From positions 1-46,104 of the forward strand of contig CACMRG010000012.1 in assembly GCA_902616005.1 (NCBI GenBank): 46,104 bases of DNA, in the 5' to 3' direction. Made by a program: the position numbers and the translations under genes. Of the stretch, positions 9,091-18,266 are shown piece by piece. Numbering within the stretch: position 1 is the stretch's first letter; every line of letters begins with the position of its first letter. This DNA is from an uncultured SAR116 cluster alpha proteobacterium (GTDB lineage Bacteria > Pseudomonadota > Alphaproteobacteria > Puniceispirillales > Marisalimonadaceae). The notes under the pieces were generated by a model, which worked only from the letters and a program-made list of their open reading frames with translations, ran no database searches and had not been told where the DNA came from.

Positions 9091-9121
9091 TTGATTGATA
9101 ATTCTTAATTTTTTTTATAAT
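9091..9121 (+). promoter_or_regulatory. Candidate sigma-70 promoter for the aldolase gene
   Basis: A perfect TATAAT lies at 9116-9121. Upstream are TTGATT at 9091-9096 (19-bp spacer) and TTGATA at 9095-9100 (15-bp spacer); neither spacer is ideal. The start codon is at 9150 behind GGAG at 9141-9144. This is the 100-bp divergent region between the zapA cluster and the aldolase gene. Confidence 0.45.
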
Positions 9122-9149
9122 CCTATTATCATCATTACATGGAGTAATT

Positions 9150-10076
9150 ATGAGATTAACCAGAAAAGTATCTAATATATTAAACCACTATAAATCAGAT
9201 AATCCTGGTGTTAGAGCTAATTTAGCTAGGATTTTAATGCATGGAAAACTAGGAGGCACAGGTAAATTAATTATTTTACCAGTTGACCAGGGTTTTGAGC
9301 ATGGGCCGGTAAGATCTTTTGCAACAAATTCTGACGCTTATGATCCAGAATATCATTTTAATTTAGCATTAGATGCAGGATTATCTGCATTTGCAGCTCC
9401 ACTTGGCCTAATAGAAACATGCGCTAGCTCATATGCTGGACAAATACCATTAATTTTAAAAATAAATAGTTCTAATTCTTTAAGCAGAGATAGTGATGCT
9501 CCAACGCAAGCTATAACTGGCTCAATTACTGAGGCCATCAGACTTGGTTGTTCTGCCATAGGTTTTACTATATATCCTGGGTCAGATGATTCTCTTAACA
9601 TGATATCAGAAATTCAAGAATTAGCTGTTGAAGCTAAAAGCCATGGATTAGCTGTAGTTGTATGGAGTTATCCAAGAGGAGGAAATATCAGTAAAGAAGG
9701 TGAAACAGCTGTAGACATTGTTTCTTATGCCGCTCACATGGCTGCATTGATTGGAGCACATATTATTAAAGTTAAACCTCCCACAAAATTTCTTGAGGAT
9801 ACAAATGCAAAAAAAGTATATATTGATAATGATATACCAATTTCAACTTTGAAAGATAGAATTAAAAATGTTGTTGAGTCTTGTTTTCAAGGAAAAAGAA
9901 TAGTGATTTTTTCAGGTGGATCAGCGAAAGATACAAATGGCTTATTGAATGAAATAAGAGAAATTCATAATGGTGGTGGTTTTGGATCAATAATTGGCAG
10001 AAATTCATTTCAGAGACCAAAAAAAGAAGCATTAGTTCTTCTATCCCAAATTATAGACATTTATAAAGGAAAATAA
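9150..10076 (+). CDS. Class I fructose-bisphosphate aldolase (DhnA type)
   Basis: Schiff-base aldolase that interconverts fructose-1,6-bisphosphate and two triose phosphates. The 308 residues show the DhnA/FbaB-type signatures L-P-V-D-Q-G-F-E-H-G-P near residue 50, and H-I-I-K-V-K-P-P, whose Lys207 or Lys209 is the expected Schiff-base lysine. The start is fixed by GGAG five bases upstream of the ATG. The stop codon overlaps the efp ATG by one base (TAATG), so the two are translated from one message. Confidence 0.92.
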   Translation: MRLTRKVSNILNHYKSDNPGVRANLARILMHGKLGGTGKLIILPVDQGFEHGPVRSFATNSDAYDPEYHFNLALDAGLSAFAAPLGLIETCASSYAGQIPLILKINSSNSLSRDSDAPTQAITGSITEAIRLGCSAIGFTIYPGSDDSLNMISEIQELAVEAKSHGLAVVVWSYPRGGNISKEGETAVDIVSYAAHMAALIGAHIIKVKPPTKFLEDTNAKKVYIDNDIPISTLKDRIKNVVESCFQGKRIVIFSGGSAKDTNGLLNEIREIHNGGGFGSIIGRNSFQRPKKEALVLLSQIIDIYKGK

Positions 10077-10642
10077 TGAAGATAAACGCTAATTCATTAA
10101 AAATAGGAAATTTAATAAACCACAATAATGAGTTATGGGCTATTGTAAAATTAAATCATGTTAAACCTGGTAAAGGTGGAGCGTATGTTCAAACTGAATT
10201 AAAAAATGTTAAGGATAATAGAAAATTAAATGATAGATTCAGATCAACTGAAAATGTAAATAGGGTTATTTTAGATGAGAAAAAATCTAGTTATCTATTT
10301 CAAGAAAATGATTACTTTGTATTTATGGATTTAGAAACATACGAACAATTAGAAGTTAGTTCAGATATAGTCGGAGATCAAAAAGATTTTTTGTCAGATG
10401 GTATGGAAGTTTTGGTAAACTCATATGAATCTCAAATTATATCAATTAATTTACCTGAAACTTGTGAAGTTGAAGTTATAGAAGCAGATGCTGTTATTAA
10501 AGGTCAAACTGTATCTTCATCCTATAAACCTGCCACTATTAAAAATGGGATAAAAATTATGGTCCCTGGTCACATTGAAGTTGGTACTAAAATCATTATT
10601 AAACCAGCTGATGGAACTTATGTTGAAAAATCTAAATTATAA
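10076..10642 (+). CDS. efp: Elongation factor P
   Basis: Relieves ribosome stalling at polyproline. The 188-residue protein has the three-domain EF-P layout. The modified-loop tip reads H-V-K-P-G-K-G-G-A-Y-V-Q with Lys33 at the site beta-lysylated in enterics, and the C-terminal signature region (P-A-T-I-K-N-G-I-K-I-M-V-P) is present. No epmA or epmB gene is in the window, so modification is undetermined. The gene is coupled to the upstream aldolase. Confidence 0.97.
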   Translation: MKINANSLKIGNLINHNNELWAIVKLNHVKPGKGGAYVQTELKNVKDNRKLNDRFRSTENVNRVILDEKKSSYLFQENDYFVFMDLETYEQLEVSSDIVGDQKDFLSDGMEVLVNSYESQIISINLPETCEVEVIEADAVIKGQTVSSSYKPATIKNGIKIMVPGHIEVGTKIIIKPADGTYVEKSKL

Positions 10643-10657
10643 AATTCATTAAATTTT

Positions 10658-11413
10658 ATGTCCAACATATCACCATTGATAAACGTAATGAAGACCGCTT
10701 ACAATAAGGTTAATAGAAGAATATATAGAGACTTTGGTGAAATAGAAAACCTTCAGGGATTAGACAATAAAATTGATAGATTTTTCAATAAAACTTATGA
10801 ATTTATTGAATATAATATTAAAAATTACTTGACTTATTGTAGGCCAGAATGGAAATTTTTAGATGAAATAAACTCTAGTTATAAAAAAAATACTTATTAT
10901 TGGTTATTAGAGCCTTTAAGTGGTAAAGAAAATTTCAAAAGATCTATTCCAATTTTTTCAAACTCAATTTCTGTATTTTTTAATGATAAAATTATTGCAA
11001 CCTCTATTTATGACCCTCTTCGCAATGACTTTTATTTTACTGAAGAAGGAAAAGGAGCATTTTTAAACGACCATAGAATTAGAGTATCAAATAGAAAATA
11101 TTTAGAGAACAGCCTAATTTCCTTACAATTAAACAATTCTGATTTAAAGATTGAAAAATTTTTTTTAAAACATCCAATGAAGTTAAAAAATTTTAGAGTT
11201 CTCAATTCTTCAACTGTCTCCATAAGTTGGTTATGTAATGGAAAATTAGACTGTTTTATTGGAGTAAATATGGATCAATTATTTATACAATCAAGTAAAC
11301 TTTTTTTGAGAGAATCAGGAGGTTTCTTTTTAGAAACTAATTTAAATAAAAATAATTTTTTCATTTGTGCCAATCCAACAATACATAAAAAAATAATTAA
11401 TATTTTAAATTGA
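10658..11413 (+). CDS. Inositol monophosphatase-family protein, catalytic residues lost (SuhB-like)
   Basis: The 251-residue protein has the fold-defining pattern of the IMPase family (I-Y-D-P-L-R-N-D-F-Y-F-T-E-E-G-K-G-A-F-L-N near residue 115 and L-F-L-R-E-S-G-G near 215). The metal-binding signature D-P-L-D-G-T is replaced by E-P-L-S-G-K at residues 85-90, the W-D metal ligand near the C-terminus is replaced by hydrophobic residues, and the N-terminal Asp of the T-N-V-D-K region is also missing. It is therefore probably not a phosphatase. E. coli SuhB also acts, independently of catalysis, with NusA in rRNA antitermination; a retained non-enzymatic role is the inference. It lies 15 bp after efp. 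Confidence 0.82.
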   Translation: MSNISPLINVMKTAYNKVNRRIYRDFGEIENLQGLDNKIDRFFNKTYEFIEYNIKNYLTYCRPEWKFLDEINSSYKKNTYYWLLEPLSGKENFKRSIPIFSNSISVFFNDKIIATSIYDPLRNDFYFTEEGKGAFLNDHRIRVSNRKYLENSLISLQLNNSDLKIEKFFLKHPMKLKNFRVLNSSTVSISWLCNGKLDCFIGVNMDQLFIQSSKLFLRESGGFFLETNLNKNNFFICANPTIHKKIINILN

Positions 11414-11462
11414 AACTAATTTTGATAAACTCAGAAATTAACATAAATGGTTTTTTAAAAAA

Positions 11463-12488
11463 ATGATTACCCCCAATAAATATGCATTCAGGATGATTTT
11501 ACTATTGATAATAGTAATTGTTATATCGTATTTCCTTTATGAACCCCTAAAGGATGCTTTTGAAGGTAATAGAGAAATTAATGGCCTTATAATATTTACT
11601 TTTTTAGCAGGTGTTTTGTTGTCCTTTAGACAAACATTTAGGTTAAGTAAGGAAGGAAAATGGTTACAACTTGCAAAAAAAAATGATGTTTTTTTTCCTG
11701 ATAATTATAAAACCTATAAAGTTAAACCTGAACTCCTAGCACCTATTGCAGCACTTCTTCTAGATAATAGAAATGAAAATTCATCATTAACTGCAAATTC
11801 TTTATCAACTATTCTTGGAGGAGTATCTTCAAGGTTAGATGAAAATAGAGACATAATTAGATATATTATAGGGTTATTAGTTTTTTTAGGATTGTTGGGG
11901 ACATTTTGGGGATTGCTTCAGACAATATCGTCCGTATCTACTGTCATTCAATCACTTGAAGTAAGTGTAAGTGAGAATAATTCCAATTTTTTTGATAAAA
12001 TTATTCAAGGATTAAGTGCACCCATGGAAGGAATGTCAACAGCTTTTTCTTCTTCTTTATTTGGACTTAGCACATCACTAATCCTTGGGTTTTTAGATCT
12101 ACAAGTTAGCCAAGCAAACAATAGGTTTTTCAATGAATTAGAAGATTGGCTTTCACAAAAAGCTATTTTTACAGCGCCAAGTGAAACACGCAACATTGAA
12201 TTGGGTGAAGTCGCGCTCGAAAATTTAGCTGTTATATCAAAAAATTATATTAATACAGAAAATGAAAAAGTTAAAACATCTGAAAGATTGAATGAACTGA
12301 ACTTACTCTTAAGCCGTTTGACTGAAAAACTAGATGACGAAAAAAATATAAAACATTCAATTGATGAATTAAATATGAATGTCAAAAATATAATTGAAAA
12401 TGATAAAATACATTCTAATGAATTAATTAATAATATTAATCTTGAATTAAGAGCTTTAAGTAAAGTTATTGAAAAATTAAATAAATAA
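11463..12488 (+). CDS. MotA/TolQ/ExbB-like proton-channel membrane protein
   Basis: A 341-residue membrane protein with helices at about 11-29, 41-56, 134-157 and 194-212. Helix 3 carries G-L-L-G-T-F-W-G-L-L and helix 4 follows G-M-S-T-A-F-S-S-S-L-F-G-L-S, the two motifs shared by MotA, TolQ and ExbB. Unlike TolQ it has a long cytoplasmic tail (about 250-341) with coiled-coil character, as in ZorA-type proteins. It ends four bases before a MotB-like gene and the two should form a stator-like complex. No flagellar genes are in the window. Related pairs occur in alphaproteobacteria but their job is not established. Confidence 0.85.
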   Translation: MITPNKYAFRMILLLIIVIVISYFLYEPLKDAFEGNREINGLIIFTFLAGVLLSFRQTFRLSKEGKWLQLAKKNDVFFPDNYKTYKVKPELLAPIAALLLDNRNENSSLTANSLSTILGGVSSRLDENRDIIRYIIGLLVFLGLLGTFWGLLQTISSVSTVIQSLEVSVSENNSNFFDKIIQGLSAPMEGMSTAFSSSLFGLSTSLILGFLDLQVSQANNRFFNELEDWLSQKAIFTAPSETRNIELGEVALENLAVISKNYINTENEKVKTSERLNELNLLLSRLTEKLDDEKNIKHSIDELNMNVKNIIENDKIHSNELINNINLELRALSKVIEKLNK

Positions 12489-12492
12489 TTCA

Positions 12493-13605
12493 ATGCATTA
12501 TCTCAAGTTAAGAAAAAAAAATGATAATTTTATTTGGCCCAGTTTTGTTGATGCTTTAGCTAGCTTACTAATAGTTATAATTTTTATACTGATGATATTT
12601 GTTATTTCTCAATATTATATAAGTCAAAAATTAAGTGGTAAAGATCAAGTCCTTAATCAATTAGAAGTAAAAATTCTAGAGATAACAAATCAATTAAGTA
12701 TAGAAAAGGAGATGACAAAAAGATTGTCTGCTAATATTTTTAATATACAAAGTGAATTAGATAAGAAAGACTTAGAATTACTTCAAAATAAAAATCTGTT
12801 AACAAATTTAAGAGCCGAAATAAATAAAAATGAATTCAAACTTTCCAATCAATTACAAATATTAGAAAGTAAAAATCAAAAACTAAATTTTTTACGGAAT
12901 AAACTCTTAGAAAAAAATAAAACTGAAAGTAATTACAATAAAATTATATATAATCAAAAAAAAGAAGTAAGTAATTTAAATATACTTGTTTCAAACTTAA
13001 AAGAAAAAATTAATCAGCTTAACTCTTTGTTAGACGTTTATGAGAAAAAAGATAAAGCAGAAAAAATTAAAAATTTACAATTAAAATCAACCTTAAATTC
13101 CGCTTTAGCAAGAAGAGTTGAAGAGTTACAAAAATTTAAGTCAATGTTTTTTGGAACTGTTAAAGAAAAGATAAAAAATATTCCTGAAATCAAAATTGTA
13201 GGTGACAGATTTGTTTTCCAATCTGAGGTTTTATTTGAAACCGGTTCAATTGAAATAGGTGAAAAAGGTAAAGTTGAATTAAAAAAGTTTGCAGAGATTT
13301 TGTTAAATTTAGACAAAGACATACCTAAAGATTCTAATTGGATTTTACAAATTGAGGGACACACAGATAATTTACCTGTTAAAAAAGGACAAATTTATCA
13401 AGATAATTGGGAATTATCTACTAAAAGAGCATTGTCAGTTTTAAGATATTTTATTAATCAAGGCTTAGATCCTAAAAAATTATTTGCTTCTGGCTACGGA
13501 AGTTTTCAACCTATTGACAACACAAACACAAAATTAGGTAGAACAAAAAATCGAAGAATTGAAATGAAAATTACTCAAAAATTAATCATTAATAATGATG
13601 ATTAA
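12493..13605 (+). CDS. MotB/OmpA-like peptidoglycan-binding membrane protein
   Basis: A 370-residue partner of the upstream MotA-like protein. A short basic N-terminus leads into one membrane helix (about 18-41) that begins W-P-S-F-V-D-A-L, with Asp20 in the place of the proton-carrying Asp of MotB. Residues about 45-195 are a long coiled coil in the periplasm. The C-terminal 130 residues form an OmpA/MotB peptidoglycan-binding domain (L-F-E-T-G-S near 250, I-E-G-H-T-D-N near 290, and the N-R-R-I-E end motif). This is a wall-anchored, proton-driven machine by architecture; its load is unknown. Confidence 0.87.
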   Translation: MHYLKLRKKNDNFIWPSFVDALASLLIVIIFILMIFVISQYYISQKLSGKDQVLNQLEVKILEITNQLSIEKEMTKRLSANIFNIQSELDKKDLELLQNKNLLTNLRAEINKNEFKLSNQLQILESKNQKLNFLRNKLLEKNKTESNYNKIIYNQKKEVSNLNILVSNLKEKINQLNSLLDVYEKKDKAEKIKNLQLKSTLNSALARRVEELQKFKSMFFGTVKEKIKNIPEIKIVGDRFVFQSEVLFETGSIEIGEKGKVELKKFAEILLNLDKDIPKDSNWILQIEGHTDNLPVKKGQIYQDNWELSTKRALSVLRYFINQGLDPKKLFASGYGSFQPIDNTNTKLGRTKNRRIEMKITQKLIINNDD

Positions 13606-13902
13606 ATATTTTAAAGCTAAATCTTCAAATCATCTAATACTAATATTCAAAATGTTGGCATAAGCGAGTCTTTAAATTTAATATTATCAGAATCAATTAT
13701 CAATCTTATTATAATAAATGAAATTCTAGAAAATGCATTCATTCAATTACTTTTACGAATAATTATTATTTTCCCATTATATCAATTAGTTCTAATTTCA
13801 ATAGCCACATATTTGGTGAATTTAATTATTTTCTTTTATTTGAAAGAAGTAAGTTTAAGAAACTTTTTAAGAAGCTTAAGTAAATACTTGATTTTTTTTT
13901 AA
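13595..13902 (+). pseudogene. Small membrane-protein gene, apparently frameshifted
   Basis: This is the only gap above 300 bp. ATG at 13595 overlaps the end of the MotB-like gene and opens a frame (M-M-I-K-Y-F-K-A-K-S-S-N-H-L-I-L-I-F-K) that stops after 22 codons at 13661-13663. A second frame, open from 13621 to a stop at 13900-13902, has no usable early start codon but reads like protein: two hydrophobic segments joined by F-P-L-Y-Q-L and ending in a basic tail. Adding one A to the A4 run at 13649-13652 joins the two into a protein of about 102 residues. It is either a recent one-base deletion, a sequencing error at a homopolymer, or slippage. The F-P-x-Y-Q membrane pattern resembles small uncharacterised (DUF6787-like) proteins, from memory only. 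Confidence 0.6.
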
Positions 13903-13935
13903 ATTACATTCATATACTAATGATTTGAGGTAATT

Positions 13936-14157
13936 ATGAAGAAAAATATACATCCAGACTACCATGAAATTAATATAGTGATGACAGATGGTACAAAATA
14001 TGTAACTAAGTCAACTTGGGGCAAAAAAGGTGACACTCTTAAATTAGACATTGATCCTGTTTCTCATCCTGCATGGACAGGTCAGCATAGAATAATGGAT
14101 TCTGGTGGACAAGTTGCTAGATTTAATAAAAGATTTTCTGGTCTAAGTAAAAAGTAA
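13936..14157 (+). CDS. rpmE: 50S ribosomal protein L31
   Basis: A 73-residue ribosomal protein L31 with the typical start M-K-K-x-I-H-P-D-Y-H and the H-P-A-W-T-G-Q / R-F-N-K-R-F C-terminal signature. It lacks the C-x-x-C and paired cysteines of the zinc-binding form, so it is the zinc-independent type usual in alphaproteobacteria. The start is supported by GAGG five bases upstream. Its stop codon directly abuts the stop codon of glyS on the other strand. Confidence 0.96.
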   Translation: MKKNIHPDYHEINIVMTDGTKYVTKSTWGKKGDTLKLDIDPVSHPAWTGQHRIMDSGGQVARFNKRFSGLSKK

Positions 14158-16236
14158 TTAAGTTTTTATTAATTGAAATTTACATATCATTTCAAAATTT
14201 AGTTTTATACTTTCTAAAAGATTAATTCGATTATTTCTTATCTGGATATTTTCATCATTAACTAAAACATTATCAAAGAAATTTTCTATTAAAGAATTAA
14301 AATCTTTAAAATCATTTATTTGTTTTTTATTATAATTTAATTCTGAATTTATTTTATTACTTTTTGATAATTTAATTAAAAAATTATAGAGTTGTATTTC
14401 TTCTCTCAAAACAAATAATTCTTCTTTTATTCCAAAAGAATTTGGTAACATTTTAGACTTTTTGGTTATATTGTAAATTCTTTTAAAATTTGAAATGAAT
14501 TTAATTCCACTTTTAGAATTTAAAATTCTATCTAATGCCTTTAACTCATTCTTAATTTCAAAAAAAGTCTTTTTATCAATATTATCTTGTAAAATTATTG
14601 CAGATAATTTATCTGATCCAAATCCCTCTTCAATAAGAAAATTATATAATCTGTCTATTAAAAAATTTGTTATCTCATTTACCAGTTTTATGTCCTTATT
14701 TAGTTTTTCGTCAAGTGCCTTGATTAGTTTAGTTACACTCATTGCATTACACTCAAACCACAAAACCCTGATCAAACTATTCCCTGATCTTCTTAAAGCA
14801 AATGGATCTCTAGAACCAGTTGGCATTAACCCAATGGAAAAAAAACTGCTTAATATATCGATATTATTACTAATTGATAAAATGGAACCTAATTTATTTC
14901 TTGGCATATTTTTGTTTAAACCAACTGGTTTGTATTGATCTTCAAAAGCAAATTGAATGTCTTTACTAAAACCATTTAATTTTGCTAAATATTTCAACAT
15001 AGTTCCTTGAAGTTCAGGAAATTCACTTACTAAATTTGAACTTAAATCCAATTTTGAATACAAACCAAGTTTATTTAATTTTTTTTTATCATTAATGTTA
15101 AAAAAATGACCTATTTTTTCATTAATTTTTGATAATCTTAAACTTCTCTTATGTAAATCACCAAGACCTTCATAAAAAATCATTGTTTTAAGTTTTTTGA
15201 GATAAAAGGAAAAATCATTTTTACAATCATACTCCCAGAAGAAAAGCGCATCGGAGAGTCTGGCTTTTAGAACTCTTTCATTGCCTTTAACTACATTTTT
15301 ATCAGTTTCATTATTAGGTTTTAGATTAGAAACAACTAGAAAATAAGGTGCCACTTTTTTAGAATCATCTAAAAGTGAAAAATATTTTTGATGAACTTTC
15401 ATTACTATTGATAAAATTTCAAACGGTAATTTCATATATTCTTTATCAATTTTGCCAACTAATACGTTTGGAAATTCAACTAAACCTGCCACTTCATTTA
15501 AGAGACTATCATCTCTATAATAATTAAGATTTAATTTTTTTGAAATTTTAGATATTTGCATTTCAATAGCTTTTTTTCTATGAAGCCTATTTACAAGCAC
15601 GTATGAACTTTTCATAGTATTAACGAAATTTTTTGGCGAACTTACTTTTACAGTTTTTTTTAAGGATCTATGCCCGTATGTATAATTTTTAAATCTTATA
15701 AAATCATTCTCACTTATTTTAATTTTTCCATCTACATATGATTTATCAACTAACACCATCACATTTCTTAGTGGCCTACCCCATTTCAAATCTGAATAAC
15801 CCCACCTTTGGCTTTTAGGCCAACTAATTGAAGTGCAAACTTCTTGAATAATATCAGTTATTAATTGAGAAAAATTTTTACCTTTAATGAATTTTTTGTG
15901 AAAATAAAATTCACCTTTATTTGTTTTACTTATTGTTAATTTTTTTAATGTAGTTTTATTTGTTTTTGCAAAACCTTTAATTGCTAATTTTGGAGCATCA
16001 ATCCTTGGGCCTTTAACATCTAAACATTGATCCTTTTGCATACTCTCAATATTGTGAATTAATACACAATGATGTCTAGGTGAACTTAAAATTTCAATTT
16101 TTTCATAATTGAGTAATACGTTGTTTAATATTTTTTCAAATAAATTATTCAATTCTTTTTCTAAAAAAATTTGCATAGAGGCAGGAATTTCTTCTGAAAA
16201 AAAATCTATCACACAATTTACTTTTTTAATTTTCAT
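14158..16236 (-). CDS. glyS: Glycine-tRNA ligase beta subunit
   Basis: Beta subunit of the bacterial alpha2beta2 glycyl-tRNA synthetase, carrying tRNA recognition. The 692 residues match the family length. Recognisable blocks include [28 protein letters not shown] and [10 protein letters not shown], the last being a strong GlyS signature. It overlaps the end of glyQ by 11 bp, so translation is coupled. Lys/Asn/Ile content is high, as elsewhere in the window. Confidence 0.97.
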   Translation of the reverse strand: MKIKKVNCVIDFFSEEIPASMQIFLEKELNNLFEKILNNVLLNYEKIEILSSPRHHCVLIHNIESMQKDQCLDVKGPRIDAPKLAIKGFAKTNKTTLKKLTISKTNKGEFYFHKKFIKGKNFSQLITDIIQEVCTSISWPKSQRWGYSDLKWGRPLRNVMVLVDKSYVDGKIKISENDFIRFKNYTYGHRSLKKTVKVSSPKNFVNTMKSSYVLVNRLHRKKAIEMQISKISKKLNLNYYRDDSLLNEVAGLVEFPNVLVGKIDKEYMKLPFEILSIVMKVHQKYFSLLDDSKKVAPYFLVVSNLKPNNETDKNVVKGNERVLKARLSDALFFWEYDCKNDFSFYLKKLKTMIFYEGLGDLHKRSLRLSKINEKIGHFFNINDKKKLNKLGLYSKLDLSSNLVSEFPELQGTMLKYLAKLNGFSKDIQFAFEDQYKPVGLNKNMPRNKLGSILSISNNIDILSSFFSIGLMPTGSRDPFALRRSGNSLIRVLWFECNAMSVTKLIKALDEKLNKDIKLVNEITNFLIDRLYNFLIEEGFGSDKLSAIILQDNIDKKTFFEIKNELKALDRILNSKSGIKFISNFKRIYNITKKSKMLPNSFGIKEELFVLREEIQLYNFLIKLSKSNKINSELNYNKKQINDFKDFNSLIENFFDNVLVNDENIQIRNNRINLLESIKLNFEMICKFQLIKT

Positions 16237-17107
16237 GTTTTTTAATCCATTCAGAGCAACACTTTTTACTCATGTTTCTTACTTTTAGAATATAAGCTTG
16301 TCTTTCAGAAACAGAAATAACACCTCTAGCATCCAATAAATTAAATATATGACTTGCTTTTATACATTGATCATATGCAGGTTTTACTAATGGTTTTTCT
16401 AAACTCATCAAATCATTGCATTCTTTAACACAATTATCAAATTCATTGAATAATTTGTCTATATTTGCTTTTTCAAAATTATATTCTGAATATTCGTTTT
16501 CAGCATCTTTAAAAATATCTCCATAATTCTTTCCACCAGATAATTTAGGAAGACCATTAAAATCAATTGAATAAACATTATCTAACTCCTGAATGAACAT
16601 CGCCAATCTTTCTAGCCCATAAGTTATTTCAACTGCAACAGGACTTACCTCGAAACCTCCAACTTGCTGAAAATAAGTAAATTGAGTAACTTCCATTCCA
16701 TCACACCAAACTTCCCAGCCTAAACCAACCGCTCCTAATGTAGGACTTTCCCAATCATCCTCAACAAACCTAATGTCGTGTTTAAGATGGTCTAAATTAA
16801 TTTCTTTTAAGCTTTTAAGATATAAATCTTGTATATTATCTGGAGATGGCTGAATAATAACTTGAAATTGATAATAATGCTGAAGCCTGTTTGGATTTTC
16901 CCCATATCTACCATCTGTTGGACGTCTACAAGGCTGCACATAAGCAACTTTCCATATAGGGTTTGGTCCTAAAACATTCAAAGCAGTTGCTGGGTGAAAA
17001 GTCCCGGCACCAACTTCCATGTCGTACGGTTGTAAAATTGTGCAACCTTGTTTAGACCAAAAATTTAAAAGTTTTAATATAATTTCTTGAAATGATAGCT
17101 TTTGCAT
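16226..17107 (-). CDS. glyQ: Glycine-tRNA ligase alpha subunit
   Basis: Catalytic subunit of glycyl-tRNA synthetase, forming glycyl-adenylate. The 293 residues are highly typical: [13 protein letters not shown] near the start, [30 protein letters not shown] and the C-terminal [11 protein letters not shown]. It follows the small zinc-ribbon gene by 10 bp. Confidence 0.98.
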   Translation of the reverse strand: MQKLSFQEIILKLLNFWSKQGCTILQPYDMEVGAGTFHPATALNVLGPNPIWKVAYVQPCRRPTDGRYGENPNRLQHYYQFQVIIQPSPDNIQDLYLKSLKEINLDHLKHDIRFVEDDWESPTLGAVGLGWEVWCDGMEVTQFTYFQQVGGFEVSPVAVEITYGLERLAMFIQELDNVYSIDFNGLPKLSGGKNYGDIFKDAENEYSEYNFEKANIDKLFNEFDNCVKECNDLMSLEKPLVKPAYDQCIKASHIFNLLDARGVISVSERQAYILKVRNMSKKCCSEWIKKHEN

Positions 17108-17117
17108 GATTTAAATC

Positions 17118-17315
17118 TTAATTGTTTAATGGACAATTATTATTAGTACAAATTTTTTCTGAAGTCCATACACCACAAGAAGGACACTTAGAAACGTCCA
17201 AATTTTTGGGGTCTTTTAACTTGGAAGGTTTTCGCTTTTTTGAAAGAATTTTAAATATAAAAGTTATAGCTAATAATATAACAATTAATGTGACAATTTT
17301 GCCTATCGAAAACAT
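17118..17315 (-). CDS. Small membrane-anchored zinc-ribbon protein
   Basis: A 65-residue protein with one N-terminal membrane helix (about 5-23), a basic linker and a C-terminal cysteine cluster (C-P-S-C at 44-47 and C-T-N-N-N-C at 56-61) that would hold one zinc ion. The architecture recalls short PP0621-type proteins, but the match is not firm. Its ATG overlaps the stop of the S49 peptidase gene by one base and it ends 10 bp before glyQ. Function unknown. Confidence 0.75.
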   Translation of the reverse strand: MFSIGKIVTLIVILLAITFIFKILSKKRKPSKLKDPKNLDVSKCPSCGVWTSEKICTNNNCPLNN

Positions 17316-18121
17316 TATAGTCCAAACTTTTTAAATATAAGTTTTTCTTCAATTTTATTTGAAATAACCTCAAATGTAATACTAATTAAATTTCCTAGAT
17401 CAAAAAATCTTTTCTTATTTTGAAACTCTTTAATTTTTACGTTATTTCCAAATCTTTCTTTGAGAATAGAATTAACTTGTCCTATCCCATCTATGAGGCC
17501 AAGTTCTAAAGCTTCTTTACCTGACCAGAACATTCCGGTAAATAAATCTTTATTCTTTAAATCAATTTTTTTTCCTCTTCTTAATTTGATAAATGAAATA
17601 AAATGTTCATGTAATTTAGCTTGTAAATTTTTTAACCTTTTTACATCATCTTTCTTTTCTGGTGAAAAGGGATCTAATAAAGATTTATTTTTTCCAGAAG
17701 TATAAATTCTTCTATCTACCCCGATTTTGTTTAATGCTTTATCAAATCCAAAACCAGCAGATATAACACCTATTGAACCAATTATTGATGCGTTACTTGC
17801 AAAAATTTCATCTGCAGCACAAGCCAACCAATAACCACCAGATGCCGCAACATCCTCTACAAACGTGATAACAGGAATATTTTTTTCCTTTGATAAATTA
17901 ATTATTTTATCGGCTAAAAACTCAGATTGCACAGGTGAACCACCAGGTGAATTAATAACCAAAACTACTGCCTTATTTCGTTTATTTTGAAATGCTTGTT
18001 CAATTAATTTATTATAATCTTGAATATTTAATCCTTTTTTTCTTCCCATGTTTGGCGCAATTATACCAGTAAAATTGATCAAAGAAACTAGATTAGTTTT
18101 TTTAAATTTAAAAAATTTCAT
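17315..18121 (-). CDS. S49-family serine peptidase (SppA/SohB-like)
   Basis: Ser/Lys-dyad protease of the signal-peptide-peptidase A family. The 268-residue sequence shows I-N-S-P-G-G-S-P-V near residue 55, the catalytic Ser in V-A-A-S-G-G-Y-W-L-A near residue 92, S-I-I-G-S-I-G-V-I, and the expected Lys in T-S-G-K-N-K. It is the single-domain (short) form. No clear N-terminal membrane helix is visible, only a weakly hydrophobic start, so whether it is membrane-attached is uncertain. It heads the minus-strand run to glyS. Confidence 0.9.
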   Translation of the reverse strand: MKFFKFKKTNLVSLINFTGIIAPNMGRKKGLNIQDYNKLIEQAFQNKRNKAVVLVINSPGGSPVQSEFLADKIINLSKEKNIPVITFVEDVAASGGYWLACAADEIFASNASIIGSIGVISAGFGFDKALNKIGVDRRIYTSGKNKSLLDPFSPEKKDDVKRLKNLQAKLHEHFISFIKLRRGKKIDLKNKDLFTGMFWSGKEALELGLIDGIGQVNSILKERFGNNVKIKEFQNKKRFFDLGNLISITFEVISNKIEEKLIFKKFGL

Positions 18122-18266
18122 ATATTAAAATATCTCCAATTAGTTACCTTTATGAATATATTAAATCAGTTGTTAACACAATTAAAATACAAATTTAATA
18201 AATACATTGAATACATATTAGATAGATATTTTTTTTAAACTAATTATTATATTTTAAGAGGAAAAA

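Noticed and set aside
11463-13605. A Zorya anti-phage defence locus
   Set aside because: The MotA/MotB-like pair resembles ZorAB, but no ZorC, ZorD or ZorE-like gene is adjacent; the neighbours are efp, a SuhB-like gene and rpmE, and the codon use matches the housekeeping genes.
14495-14938. 147-codon plus-strand frame opposite glyS
   Set aside because: It lies wholly inside the well-conserved glyS gene and looks hydrophobic only because it is antisense to Lys/Asn-rich coding sequence.
18122-18266. Promoters in the divergent region between the S49 peptidase and the polyprenyl synthase
   Set aside because: Several -35-like and -10-like words occur, but none has both good boxes and good spacing in this AT-rich stretch.
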